Part shown: piece after piece, positions 34,597 through 43,270 of the stretch
Numbering within the stretch: position 1 is the stretch's first letter
Layout of the letters: each line of letters begins with the position of its first letter
Assembly: GCF_009831455.1 (NCBI RefSeq)
Contig: NZ_WOWO01000001.1
Location: 186,001-250,000, forward strand
DNA from: Salinirussus salinus
Lineage (GTDB): Archaea; Halobacteriota; Halobacteria; Halobacteriales; Haloarculaceae
DNA length: 64,000 bases
Direction of reading: 5' to 3'
Notes under the pieces: model-generated
What the model was told of the DNA's origin: nothing
Databases searched by the model: none
What the model saw: the letters and a program-made list of their open reading frames with translations, nothing else
Position numbers and translations under genes: made by a program

Positions 34597-36870
34597 TCAG
34601 TCGGCCGTATGCTCGCGGTCGTGGCCGAATGGGAGGTAGGCCTTGCCGCCACCCTCGTAGAACTTCCCGAAGAACTCGACGTACTCGAGGCGGATCCCCT
34701 GGAGCCCGGCGGACGTGATGCCGAGCACGAGCACCAGCAGGTGACCGAGCACGAGCACGACGAGCCCGGCGAGCGCGCCGACCAGCAGCATGACCGCGCC
34801 CTCGCCGTTGACCAGCCCAGAGAAGACGATGGCTTCGGGGTCGGCGACCTCGTCCATGAAGAAGATGAAGTGGAACTCGCCCTCGGAGAGGGTCGCGCCG
34901 AAGACCAGCAGGTTCACCGCGAGCGCCATCCCCGCCTTCGCCAGCAGCACGGCCGCGATCCGTGTGTAGGAGACGACGTGACCGAAGGTCTCGGTGATCG
35001 ACTCGATGATCCCGATGGCACCCTCGGCGACGGCGACCATGACGAGCCCGACGATGAGCAGGAGGAGCGTCGGGTCCATGACCAGCCCCAGCCCGGGGAT
35101 CGTGAACAGCTCGATGAAGGGGAAGCCGGTGAACCCGAGCGGGACCGCGACGTTCTCGATGGCCGCGCCGGTGACGGGGTTGGTCGCACCCTCGGTGGCG
35201 AACACCTCCCACATGAAGTTGGGCTTGGCGTTAGTCGCCGTCCGGGTGAACACCCATCCCCACAGGCCGACGGTCGCGATGATCCAGGAGAAGCTCTCCA
35301 GGAACGCCTCGCCGACCCCGTGTTCGAGGTTGTTCACGAAGTCGAAGAGACGGCCGACGACGATGTGGGCGACGCCGGCGATGCCGCTGAGCAGCAGCCA
35401 CGCGTAGGCGTAGTAGACGTAGTGGGGCTGTAGCCCCTTGTGGATTGGCGGGGCGCCGCTGGGGTACAGCTGGTACAGCGGCAGGCCGAACAGCTCGCCG
35501 TACAGGAACCCGAACAGGGTGGTGAAGCCGCCGGCCCAGGCAGCGATACCGCCCAGACTCTTCACCACGTCGCTGTCGAACGAACGCATGAGCCAGAACC
35601 CGAGTCCCGTGTAGAGCAGCCCGTAGCCGACGTCGCCGATCATGAACCCGAAAAACAGCGGGAAGGTCAGAAAGAGGATGACCGTCGGGTCCAGCTCGGA
35701 GTACTTCGGGCGGTTGATGATCTCGACCAGTGACTCGAAGGGCTTGACTCCGCCGGGATTGTTCTGTACGACCGGCGGGTCGCTTGCGCCCATCGTGACG
35801 GTGCCGCCGTCCGCGGCGGCCTCCCGGTCGTCCGCGCTCCCGGCGTCACCACCGTCGGTCGCGACGTCGCCGCCGTCGGCGGCGGCCGTCGGTTCCGGCG
35901 AGCCCGCGCCGCCGGCCGGCTCGCGGTCGGTGACGTGGCCGTCGTCGTCGTACTCCGCCTGCTCGAGTTCGGAGATCTCGACGTGCTCGCCGACCGCCTC
36001 GTGGAGCGTCGCGACGAACTCGTCGTACTCCGCGGTCGGGATCCACCCTTCCGCGACGAAGGCGTTCTCCGTCGTCGCGAAGGAAAGCGGCGCCTCGCGG
36101 CGCTGGACCTCGATCGTCAGTTCCTCCTCGGCCGCAAGCAGGAACGCGCCGACCTCCTCGGCGGTCTCGTCGAGCTCCCCCTCGACGGCCTCGAGGTCGG
36201 CCTCGAGGTCGGCCTTGCGCTGCTGGAGGGTCTCGAGGTGTTCCTCCGGGCTCCCCTCGCCGTCGGGGACCTCGAGTTCGGTGAACGTCGCCTCGACCAG
36301 CGTGCTCTGCAGCGTCGCCTCGTCGGTGTACGCGAACACGCCGACGACCTCCTCGCCGGCGAAGACCTCGTAGGCGTCGACGTCGGAGCCTGCCAGGGCG
36401 GCCTCGACTGATTCGGGGTCGGCCTGGCCGACGCTGACCGCGAGGCTGTCGTAGCCCGACAGGAGGTCGATGTCGATACCGAGGTCGACGAACGGTTCCA
36501 TGGCGTCGACCTGCTCTTCGACGCCCCGGAGCTCGTCGCGGAGCTCGTCGCGGCGGTCGTCGAGTTCGTTGACCTCCTGGCGGACCTCCTCGAGTTCCCT
36601 CTCGAGGCCCTCCTCCGTGACGACCTGGTTTGCCGCCTCGACGTCGTCCTCGTCGACGTCGAGGATGGTCTTCAGCGACCGGACCGTGACGAGCTTCTCT
36701 GCGGCCTCGTCGGCGCCCTCGACCGGGTCGCCGGGCGCGAAGCCCTCCCAGGAACCGTCGTACTCGGTGAGGTGCAGGAGGTGCAGGTCGTGGACGGTCC
36801 CGATGACCTCGTCCATGACGGGTTTGGAGCCGGTCACCGAGACCCGGCTCATCCGCTCAGGTCTGAGCAT
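34597..36870 (-). CDS. atpI: A-type ATP synthase subunit I (a-subunit)
   Basis: 757 residues. N-terminal cytoplasmic arm (1-about 390) with coiled coils, containing an Asp/Ala/Gly-rich acidic loop near 320-370. C-terminal membrane domain of about eight helices. The essential arginine of the proton half-channel is in HVVSYTRIAAVLLAKAG. The ATG at 36870 overlaps atpH by 14 bases; MSRVSVTGSK at 36852 is an alternative start 4 bases after the atpH stop. Confidence 0.95.
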   Translation of the reverse strand: MLRPERMSRVSVTGSKPVMDEVIGTVHDLHLLHLTEYDGSWEGFAPGDPVEGADEAAEKLVTVRSLKTILDVDEDDVEAANQVVTEEGLERELEEVRQEVNELDDRRDELRDELRGVEEQVDAMEPFVDLGIDIDLLSGYDSLAVSVGQADPESVEAALAGSDVDAYEVFAGEEVVGVFAYTDEATLQSTLVEATFTELEVPDGEGSPEEHLETLQQRKADLEADLEAVEGELDETAEEVGAFLLAAEEELTIEVQRREAPLSFATTENAFVAEGWIPTAEYDEFVATLHEAVGEHVEISELEQAEYDDDGHVTDREPAGGAGSPEPTAAADGGDVATDGGDAGSADDREAAADGGTVTMGASDPPVVQNNPGGVKPFESLVEIINRPKYSELDPTVILFLTFPLFFGFMIGDVGYGLLYTGLGFWLMRSFDSDVVKSLGGIAAWAGGFTTLFGFLYGELFGLPLYQLYPSGAPPIHKGLQPHYVYYAYAWLLLSGIAGVAHIVVGRLFDFVNNLEHGVGEAFLESFSWIIATVGLWGWVFTRTATNAKPNFMWEVFATEGATNPVTGAAIENVAVPLGFTGFPFIELFTIPGLGLVMDPTLLLLIVGLVMVAVAEGAIGIIESITETFGHVVSYTRIAAVLLAKAGMALAVNLLVFGATLSEGEFHFIFFMDEVADPEAIVFSGLVNGEGAVMLLVGALAGLVVLVLGHLLVLVLGITSAGLQGIRLEYVEFFGKFYEGGGKAYLPFGHDREHTAD

Positions 36871-37189
36871 GCACCGCCTCCTCGAACAGGTCGACGACGT
36901 GCTCGACCACCTCGTCCGTGCGCTCCTGTGCGGCCGCGGTCAGTTGCTCGCGCTCCTCGCGACCCTCCTCGAGGATGCGCTCGCGCTCGGTCTCGACTTC
37001 CTCGCGGGCCTCCGCGACCCGCTCCTCCGCGGCCGACTGGGCCTCCTCGCGGGCCGTCTGGCGTATCTCGTCGGCCTCGGCACGGGCCTCTTCGACGCGC
37101 TCGTCGGCCTCCTCGCGGGCCTGTTCGACGATCTCGTCGGCCTCCCGCTCCGCCTCTTTGATGCGCTCGAGAACCTGTGTCTGTGGCAT
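36857..37189 (-). CDS. atpH: A-type ATP synthase subunit H
   Basis: 110 residues, one long Ala/Glu coiled coil (QVLERIKEAEREADEIVEQ) that pairs with subunit E in the peripheral stalk. It is the first gene of the operon. An AT-rich box on the minus strand (CCAAATAGG, 37222-37230) lies about 38 bases upstream, giving a leader of around 10 bases. Divergent from the methyltransferase. Confidence 0.93.
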   Translation of the reverse strand: MPQTQVLERIKEAEREADEIVEQAREEADERVEEARAEADEIRQTAREEAQSAAEERVAEAREEVETERERILEEGREEREQLTAAAQERTDEVVEHVVDLFEEAVHAQT

Positions 37190-37292
37190 TCCTCAATCAC
37201 CCGAATGTACTGGGAGTCCCTATTTGGTAGTTGCGAAAGTGTGCGAGCGGAAAGCAGGGGGATTATGCCGGTCGCTTCCCTACCTACTCCCG

Positions 37293-37913
37293 ATGGGCGT
37301 CCTCGAGAACAAGGCGCGTGCCCGAACGTTCTACAAGTACCTCTCGAAGGTGTACGACCGCATCAACCCCTTCATCTGGAACGCGGAGATGCGCGACGAG
37401 GCCATCGCGATGCTCGACATCGAGCCCGGCGACCACGTGCTCGACGTGGGCTGTGGGACCGGCTTCGCCACCGAGGCGCTCCTCGAGCGCACCGAGAACG
37501 TCCACGGGCTCGACCAGAGCGCCCACCAGCTACAGCGGGCCTACGCGAAGTTCGGCAAGCGCGGCCCCGTCCGCTTCTACCGCGGTGACGCCGAACGGCT
37601 GCCCTTCGCGGACGACGCCTTCGACGTTGTCTGGTCGTCGGGGTCGATCGAGTACTGGCCCAACCCCGTCGACGCCCTGGAGGAGTTCCGCCGGGTTACC
37701 AGACCCGGCGGCCAGGTGCTCGTCGTCGGCCCGGACTACCCCGACAACACCGTCTTCCAGAAGGTCGCCGACGCGATCATGCTCTTCTACGACGAGGAGG
37801 AGGCCGACCGGATGTTCGCCGAGGCCGGCTACCCCGACTTCGAGCACCACATCCAGCAGGCCCGGCCGGGCAGCCCCCGCGCCATCACGACCGTGGCCTC
37901 TATCCCGAAATAG
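37293..37913 (+). CDS. SAM-dependent methyltransferase (MPBQ/MSBQ-methyltransferase-like)
   Basis: 206 residues from ATG 37293. Class I methyltransferase: motif I VLDVGCGTG, motif II near VHGLDQS, post-motif SSGSIEYWPNPVDALEEFRRVTRPGG. The opening RARTFYKYLSKVYDRINPFIWN matches the quinone methyltransferases (VTE3/MPBQ type) known in plants and also found in archaea, which suggests a role in menaquinone or related quinone methylation. A partial copy of its 3' end lies 172 bases downstream (38028-38092). Confidence 0.85.
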   Translation: MGVLENKARARTFYKYLSKVYDRINPFIWNAEMRDEAIAMLDIEPGDHVLDVGCGTGFATEALLERTENVHGLDQSAHQLQRAYAKFGKRGPVRFYRGDAERLPFADDAFDVVWSSGSIEYWPNPVDALEEFRRVTRPGGQVLVVGPDYPDNTVFQKVADAIMLFYDEEEADRMFAEAGYPDFEHHIQQARPGSPRAITTVASIPK

Positions 37914-37920
37914 CGGCGAC
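37856..37920 (+). repeat. Methyltransferase tail, copy A of direct repeat
   Basis: These 65 bases are the last codons, stop and 8-base trailer of the methyltransferase. The first 42 bases match 38028-38069 exactly; after that the codons differ but encode ASIPK here against ASLPE in copy B. Both are followed by GCGGCGAC (the stop codon differs, TAG versus TGA). Confidence 0.85.
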
Positions 37921-37953
37921 ACAACCCACCTACCTCAGCCGGGACGAACCGTC

Positions 37954-38023
37954 GGTTTTTCGCCCACGTTTTTGCCGTGAGGCGTCCGCAGCGAGCGAGG
38001 AACGCCGAGCGGCAAAAAGGTGG
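37954..38023 (-). repeat. Shortened relative of the 140-bp element, copy 3
   Basis: Shares GGTTTTTCGCCCACGTTTTT at one end and AAAAAGGTGG at the other with copies 1 and 2. The middle forms two nested stems (TTTTTGCCG with CGGCAAAAA; GGCGT with ACGCC) around CCGCAGCGAG. It sits between the two methyltransferase tail copies. Confidence 0.75.
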
Positions 38024-38027
38024 TTCG

Positions 38028-38092
38028 GCAGGCCCGGCCGGGCAGCCCCCGCGCCATCACGACCGTGGCTTCCCTCCCGGAGTGAGCGGCGA
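38028..38092 (+). pseudogene. Truncated duplicate of methyltransferase 3' end (copy B)
   Basis: Reads in the same frame as the parent gene (QARPGSPRAITTV, then ASLPE and TGA), but nothing upstream continues the protein. Forty-two bases are identical to copy A. It is a remnant of a tandem paralogue, or the old gene end displaced by insertion of the 70-base element between the copies. Confidence 0.7.
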
Positions 38093-38124
38093 CCCGGACG
38101 GCTCGCCGGTCGCACCCGCCTCGT

Positions 38125-38574
38125 TCAGGCAGTCGTCTCCAGGCGCGCGACCACCCCCGCGTCGGTCCGGACCGTCACGGAGACGCTGTCCCCGGGGTCG
38201 AGTCGCGTGTTCGTCGACGCCAGTGCGAAGGCGGCGGTCTCCCCGGCGCGCCACTGACCGTCGTGAGCGCTGTTGAACGGACCGGTCGGGCCGCTCTCGA
38301 AGCCCGTCGCGGCGAAAAACGGCACCGGGGGCTGGTGGGCGACCGGCTCACCCCCGACGTGGACGGTCACGTCCAGGGCAGCGGCCCGGAGCGTGTCCCC
38401 GCCCTCGTGAGTGAGCGCGACCCGGTCCGGGCCGGCCTCGGCTGTCAGGCTCAGGCGCGCGGTCGGGACCGTCGCCGGCTCGCCGGCGGGGACGGCTGCG
38501 AACACTGCCGTCCCGGCGACGACCACGACCCCCAGCAGGACGACGGTGCCGACGACGGAACTGACCGCGCGCAT
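38125..38574 (-). CDS. Type IV pilin-like (archaellin/pilin N-terminal) protein
   Basis: 149 residues. The N-terminus MRAVSSVVGTVVLLGVVVVAG has the short basic head and hydrophobic helix of a class III signal peptide cut by PibD. A beta-rich domain with Asp, Thr and Gly follows. Haloarchaea use many such pilin-like proteins for pili or as minor subunits. No pilB/pilC genes are near. It ends close to the duplicated methyltransferase tail. Confidence 0.8.
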   Translation of the reverse strand: MRAVSSVVGTVVLLGVVVVAGTAVFAAVPAGEPATVPTARLSLTAEAGPDRVALTHEGGDTLRAAALDVTVHVGGEPVAHQPPVPFFAATGFESGPTGPFNSAHDGQWRAGETAAFALASTNTRLDPGDSVSVTVRTDAGVVARLETTA

Positions 38575-38642
38575 GCGGGGGGTGGCCGCGGCTTCCTACT
38601 TGAAGGCTGGCCACGGGCCGGCACGCGGAGCGTCGGCGGTGA

Positions 38643-39878
38643 CTACGGCCCCGACAGCGTCACGTTCGCGGGCCCGGCCGTGGCGTTCACCCGGAAGCTA
38701 CCGGCGGGCTGGAGCGTCAGGAGGCGGCCGTCCGAACCGGTGGTGCCGACGCGCTGCCCGTCGATACGGACCGTCGCGTCCACCGCGGTGGCGTTCGCTC
38801 CGCCGGGGCGCGTGACGGTGACCCACATCGGCCCCGTCGGGTGGGTCGCGTTGACCCGGAGCCGGAGGTCGTCGCCGCTCGCGGTCCGCGTCAGCGACAC
38901 CGGCATGGCCTCCGGCGCGTTCGCCTGGGTCTCGTGGAAGACGTTCCGGGTCGCGCCGTCGAGATACGCGCGGAGGTCACCCTGCGGGTGGGAGGCCTCG
39001 ACGAGATAGACCGACGAGTCCCCGAACCCGCTCAGGCTCGGGCTGCCGATAGCGTTCTCGAACACCCACGGGTAGAGCTCGCCCGCGCGGTCGTAGGCGC
39101 GGGTGATGCTGGTGAACTGGTTTGGCTCGCCGGGGGAGCGGTCCGCCCGGAGCGTCGCCTGCCGGAGGTAGGTCCCGTCCTCGACGGTCGCGGCCACGAG
39201 CCCGTCGCTGGCGGCCTGGAGGTAGACCGTCCCCGGGTCGTCGACGCCGGTCGTGCCGTCGACGACCTGGTCGACGACGGGGGTGGGGAGAGCGACGAGC
39301 GTCCCGCGGAGGCGGGCGACACGGGTCTGTGTCTCGACCGGAAGCGAGAGGCTTGTCGACCCCGCGGTCCGCTCGCTCACGTGCTCCAGAAGCGCGCGTT
39401 CCTGCGCGGCGGCGACCCGGACCATCCCCAGCCGGCGGAGGAACGTCCGGGTGGAGACCTCGTCCTCGCCGTAGGCGGTCAGCAGCTGTCGCTGGCGGTC
39501 GTCGAGCCGGTCGAGCCGGTCCTCGATACCGGTCAGCGTGTCGGTGACCACGCCGAGCTGTCCCGGGCCCGGGCCGGCGCCTTCGAGCCGTTCGTCGAGG
39601 GTGAGCTCCGCGTGCCGACCGCCGATCCGGGCCGCGCCGACCGAGACCGCGCTCGCGACGTCGAGGTCGGCCTGCGCGTATGTCCGCCGCGTGACGCCGC
39701 CGGGTGTCGCCTGGTTCGGCGTGTCGGTGAGCGTCACGACCGCGCCGGCTCCCTCGGCGGGGTCGAGCGCGGCCCGGTCAGGGGGGGCGACCGCGCCGGC
39801 TCCGGCGCCCGCGGCGAGGAGGCCGACGGCGAGGAGACCGACGAGAGCGAGCAACCGGGGACCTGGGAGGGCGCTCAT
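38643..39878 (-). CDS. Secreted helical protein, DUF7096-like
   Basis: 411 residues from ATG 39878; upstream in-frame residues lack a signal peptide and overlap the divergent gene. Residues 1-30 are a signal peptide (LLALVGLLAVGLLAAGAGAGAVA). Then a largely helical domain (about 85-200, with LTGIEDRLDRLDDRQRQLL) and C-terminal beta-rich segments (DLRLRVNATHPTGPMWVTV). It resembles a haloarchaeal family I recall as DUF7096, usually divergent from the membrane-anchored winged-helix gene beside it. Function unknown. Confidence 0.7.
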   Translation of the reverse strand: MSALPGPRLLALVGLLAVGLLAAGAGAGAVAPPDRAALDPAEGAGAVVTLTDTPNQATPGGVTRRTYAQADLDVASAVSVGAARIGGRHAELTLDERLEGAGPGPGQLGVVTDTLTGIEDRLDRLDDRQRQLLTAYGEDEVSTRTFLRRLGMVRVAAAQERALLEHVSERTAGSTSLSLPVETQTRVARLRGTLVALPTPVVDQVVDGTTGVDDPGTVYLQAASDGLVAATVEDGTYLRQATLRADRSPGEPNQFTSITRAYDRAGELYPWVFENAIGSPSLSGFGDSSVYLVEASHPQGDLRAYLDGATRNVFHETQANAPEAMPVSLTRTASGDDLRLRVNATHPTGPMWVTVTRPGGANATAVDATVRIDGQRVGTTGSDGRLLTLQPAGSFRVNATAGPANVTLSGP

Positions 39879-40031
39879 CGCCACGGTGTACCCGCCGCTT
39901 ACACAAAAAGGGTTAGCCTTCCTCTGGAGAGGCGTAACGCCACGAGCGGGCCGCAGACAGTTTATGCGCTCGTCTGATGTTTTATTCTCCGATGGAAAGC
40001 GTTTTGCCGCCGCAGGGTCCACGTGGGAGGT

Positions 40032-41177
40032 ATGTCATCGGGGTTTCGCCTCGCCCTGATAGCCCTCCTCATCCCCCTCGTCGCATCAGCGGGCGTGGTC
40101 GGACAGGCCGGCGGCCAGTCCGGCGCCGCCACCCCGTGGGTCGAGAACACGACCCTCGAGGTACAGCTCCAGCCCGACGGCGACGCCCGCTGGTCGGTCT
40201 CGGCGTCGTACGACCTCTCGACGCCGAACCGGACGGCCGCGTTCCGGACGCTGGCCGAGGAGTTCACCGCCGGCGAGACCGACGAACTCGGACTGTCGGC
40301 GTTCGAGCGGGCGGCGAACGCCTCCGCCGCGGTGACGGACCGCGAGATGGAGGTTACCGACGTCGACCGGGCCGCCTCGCCGGAGTCGGCCATCGAGAAC
40401 GGGACCGGGCGGCTGACTCTCTCGTTCACCTGGACGAACTTCGCCCGGGTCGAGCGCGACAGGCTGACCGTCGGGGACGTCTTCGAGACGCCCGGCGGGA
40501 CCTGGCTCCCCGGAATCGACGACGGGCAGCGGCTCGTGCTCCGTCCGCCTGCCGGCTACGCCGTCTTCAGTGCCAGCCCCAACGTCCCCGCTCCACAGAA
40601 CGGCACGCTCGTCTGGACCGGGCCAGCGACCTTCGGGGAGGACAGCTTCTCGGTGACGTTCACCGGGAACCCCGGGACGTCGTCACCGACCGACACGCCG
40701 GGCGGGCCCGGCGGGCCGGGCCCGCAGGGAAGCGGTGACCTGTTCTGGGTGCTCGTTGCCACGCTGACCCTCGGGGCGGGCGCTGCGGTGGTCTACGTCG
40801 TCGTTCAGCGCAACGGCGGCGAGCACGGACCCGGGCCGGTGGCGGCCGACGACAGCGGCGACGGCGCAACAGCCGCGTCGGCGGGCGGCGACGACGGCGG
40901 GGCGGGCGCGGGGGCGGCGACCGATGACGCGGACGGGGAGGAACTCGACGAGGAGCTGCTGAGCGACGAGGAGCGCGTCGAGCGGCTGCTCGAGCGAAAC
41001 GGCGGCCGGATGAAACAGGCCACCATCGTCAAGGAGACCGGCTGGTCGAACGCGAAGGTCTCGCAGCTACTCTCTGCCATGGAGGAGGAGGGACGGGTCG
41101 ACAAGCTCCGGATCGGGCGGGAGAACCTCATCTCTTTCCCCGACGAGGACGTGACCGACCTCGACGACCGGGGGTAG
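40032..41177 (+). CDS. Membrane-anchored winged-helix protein (DUF7345/DUF7343-like)
   Basis: 381 residues from ATG 40032. Signal peptide (1-25), extracellular beta-domain (about 30-220), Pro/Gly/Thr-rich stalk, one transmembrane helix (LFWVLVATLTLGAGAAVVYVVV, about 236-257), an acidic Ala/Gly linker, then a C-terminal winged helix (LLERNGGRMKQATIVKETGWSNAKVSQLLSAMEEEG). Topology puts a sensor outside and the DNA-binding domain inside, so it could signal across the membrane without a kinase. The exact family name is from memory. It is divergent from the secreted helical gene. Confidence 0.82.
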   Translation: MSSGFRLALIALLIPLVASAGVVGQAGGQSGAATPWVENTTLEVQLQPDGDARWSVSASYDLSTPNRTAAFRTLAEEFTAGETDELGLSAFERAANASAAVTDREMEVTDVDRAASPESAIENGTGRLTLSFTWTNFARVERDRLTVGDVFETPGGTWLPGIDDGQRLVLRPPAGYAVFSASPNVPAPQNGTLVWTGPATFGEDSFSVTFTGNPGTSSPTDTPGGPGGPGPQGSGDLFWVLVATLTLGAGAAVVYVVVQRNGGEHGPGPVAADDSGDGATAASAGGDDGGAGAGAATDDADGEELDEELLSDEERVERLLERNGGRMKQATIVKETGWSNAKVSQLLSAMEEEGRVDKLRIGRENLISFPDEDVTDLDDRG

Positions 41178-41206
41178 ACCGCGGGTGGTGCCGGTCGCCG
41201 ACCGCC

Positions 41207-43198
41207 TCAGGCCAGAAATACGTGCCGGGGCCGGTCCGCGAGGACGTCGCGACCCCAGTCCAGCGTCTCGGCGAACTTCTCGGAGCGGAAAAAGCCCATC
41301 GCGTCCTCCCGGGAGTCCCACCGGCTGGCGATGAACATGTCGTTGTCGTCCTCGCGGTTGACCAGCAGGCTCGTCTCGCGGTGGCCGTCCATCTCGGTCA
41401 GCAGGTCACCGACCGACTCGAAGGTCTCGGCGAACTCCTCGCGGTACTCCGGCTTGACCGTGTAGAACATCCCCATCGTCCCGAAACCCTCGCCCTCGTC
41501 GGCCCAGCCGACGACCCCGGGGAGGTCAGTCAGGAAACCGCTGGCAGTGTCGGCGGCGTCGGCGGTCTCCCAGAGGCTGACGACCGCCGAGGCGCCCCCG
41601 TCGTGGTCCTCGTAGACGTGGGTCCCCTCGTGGGTATCGTAGCGGTCGAAGCCCTCGCGGAGGTCGGTCACCTCCTCGAGGAGCGTCCCGGGGTCGGCCT
41701 CCGAGTACAGCACCAGCGCGTAGACGTCCTCGCCGTGGGGGGTGCCGGCGTAGACGTCCATCTCCGCGAGCTCCTCGCGGATGCTCGTGGCGTCCTCGTC
41801 GCCGGTGTGGGCGCCCTCAGTGTCTTCCGCACCGCCATCCGCTCCGGCACCCTCCTCCCGGTCGGGTGCGTCATCGACTGGCCCGCGGAGGACCTCCCCG
41901 ACGCCGGGAAGGTCGGTCAGGAAGCCCTCTGCGGTGTCGGCGGCGCGCTCGGCGTTCCAGACGCTGGCGACCACGGCCTCGCCGTCGGCCGCCCGGACAG
42001 CGGTCCCGACGTGGGAGTCGTAGTGGTCGAAGTTCGACCGCAGCCCGTCGACCTCCGCCGCCAGTTCCTGGGCGTCGGCCTCCGAACGGAGGAGGACGGC
42101 GTAGTCGCCGGCCCCGAAGTCCGAGCCGGCCTGGAGGCCGAGTTGGCCGAGCCGGGCTGCCATGTCGGTGACCTCCTCGCTCTCGCCGTGTGGGTGGTCG
42201 CCCTCGGCGGCGCTGCCGGGGTGTGCGCCACCGCGGCCGTCCGCGTCGCCCGCGGCCTCGCCGTGACCGGGACCCCCGTCCTCAGCGCGCCCGTGACCCC
42301 CTTCGCCGGCGTGGCTGCCGTCGTCGCCGTGACCGCCGGCCGTCGCGTCCGCGGGGTGGACCGGCGCCGCGTCGGCGTCACCGGCGTCTGCTGTCTCCCC
42401 GTCGTCGGTTGGAACGCGTTCGCCGGCCAGAAGCGCCGGCAGGTCCGCCGGCGGGAACCGCCGGCCGACGTAGAAGGACCCGAAGTCGGCGTACTGCGAG
42501 GTCGAAGGGTCGAAACGCATCTCGTAGAGGAGGTCCTTCATGTCGGTGAGGTCGTCGCCCCACAAGGTGACGCCCCACTCCCAGTCGTCGATGGCGATGG
42601 CCCCGGTGATCATCTGCTGGACCTGGCCCGCGTGATCGCGGCCGATGTCGCCGTGGGCGTCCATGTGCTCGGCGCGTTCCTCGAAGGACAGGTCGTACCA
42701 GTTCTGGTCGGGCTGGCGGCGCTTGTCCATCGGGTAGAAACAGACGTGCGTCGCGTCCGGCACGGCGGGTTTCAGCCGGGTCTGGATGTAGTTGTACAGC
42801 CCGGAGTCCTCGTCGAGGTCGCCGGTGAAGTAGTCCCGTGCGCGCTCGGAGTAGCCCGAGGCCTCCGTGACGGAGACGAAAGAGGTCGCGCGCTCCGTGA
42901 ACTCGGCGAAGTCCGTCGCCTCGAATCGCCGTTCGAGGGCGCCGATGTCGGCCGTCGAGGGCCGCATGTGGAGCAGGAGGAGGTCGGCCTTGTGGCCGAG
43001 CACGGAGTACACCGCCGAAGCACCGTCCTCGGCGTCCTCGACGGCCGCCGTCGACTGGAGGTGGTCGACGGCCTCCTCGACGGCCCGGCGGCGGTCGCGC
43101 TCGGGCGTCGAGCGCCAGGCGTCCCAGTCGACGGTCCGGAAGTCGTGGAGCACGTACCAGCCCTCGTCGGTGGGCGGCGGGTCGCGTCTGTCGGGCAT
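41207..43198 (-). CDS. PitA-type chlorite-dismutase-like/ABM fusion with His-rich linker
   Basis: 663 residues. Residues 1-250 are a Cld/HemQ-family heme-binding fold (FYPMDKRR at 154-161, YEMRFD, DFGSFYVG). A linker rich in His and Gly follows (280-340). The C-terminal 570-663 is an ABM (monooxygenase-like) domain. Between them are two related segments (about 343-434 and 472-563), each ending in FLTDLPGV. Haloferax PitA has Cld plus ABM with a His-rich linker; this protein is longer. Such proteins may act in heme synthesis or heme handling. It is a convergent neighbour of the winged-helix gene. Confidence 0.88.
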   Translation of the reverse strand: MPDRRDPPPTDEGWYVLHDFRTVDWDAWRSTPERDRRRAVEEAVDHLQSTAAVEDAEDGASAVYSVLGHKADLLLLHMRPSTADIGALERRFEATDFAEFTERATSFVSVTEASGYSERARDYFTGDLDEDSGLYNYIQTRLKPAVPDATHVCFYPMDKRRQPDQNWYDLSFEERAEHMDAHGDIGRDHAGQVQQMITGAIAIDDWEWGVTLWGDDLTDMKDLLYEMRFDPSTSQYADFGSFYVGRRFPPADLPALLAGERVPTDDGETADAGDADAAPVHPADATAGGHGDDGSHAGEGGHGRAEDGGPGHGEAAGDADGRGGAHPGSAAEGDHPHGESEEVTDMAARLGQLGLQAGSDFGAGDYAVLLRSEADAQELAAEVDGLRSNFDHYDSHVGTAVRAADGEAVVASVWNAERAADTAEGFLTDLPGVGEVLRGPVDDAPDREEGAGADGGAEDTEGAHTGDEDATSIREELAEMDVYAGTPHGEDVYALVLYSEADPGTLLEEVTDLREGFDRYDTHEGTHVYEDHDGGASAVVSLWETADAADTASGFLTDLPGVVGWADEGEGFGTMGMFYTVKPEYREEFAETFESVGDLLTEMDGHRETSLLVNREDDNDMFIASRWDSREDAMGFFRSEKFAETLDWGRDVLADRPRHVFLA

Positions 43199-43270
43199 AC
43201 CGCTGCGTTCGGCCCGGACGGTAAGGAACCTTGCCTTATCGTCGCCCGCGGACGGACAGCGGGCGGCCGG

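Noticed and set aside
37930-38115. A 61-residue minus-strand frame over the duplicated tail
   Set aside because: It resembles the antisense of the methyltransferase end, explained by the tail duplication.
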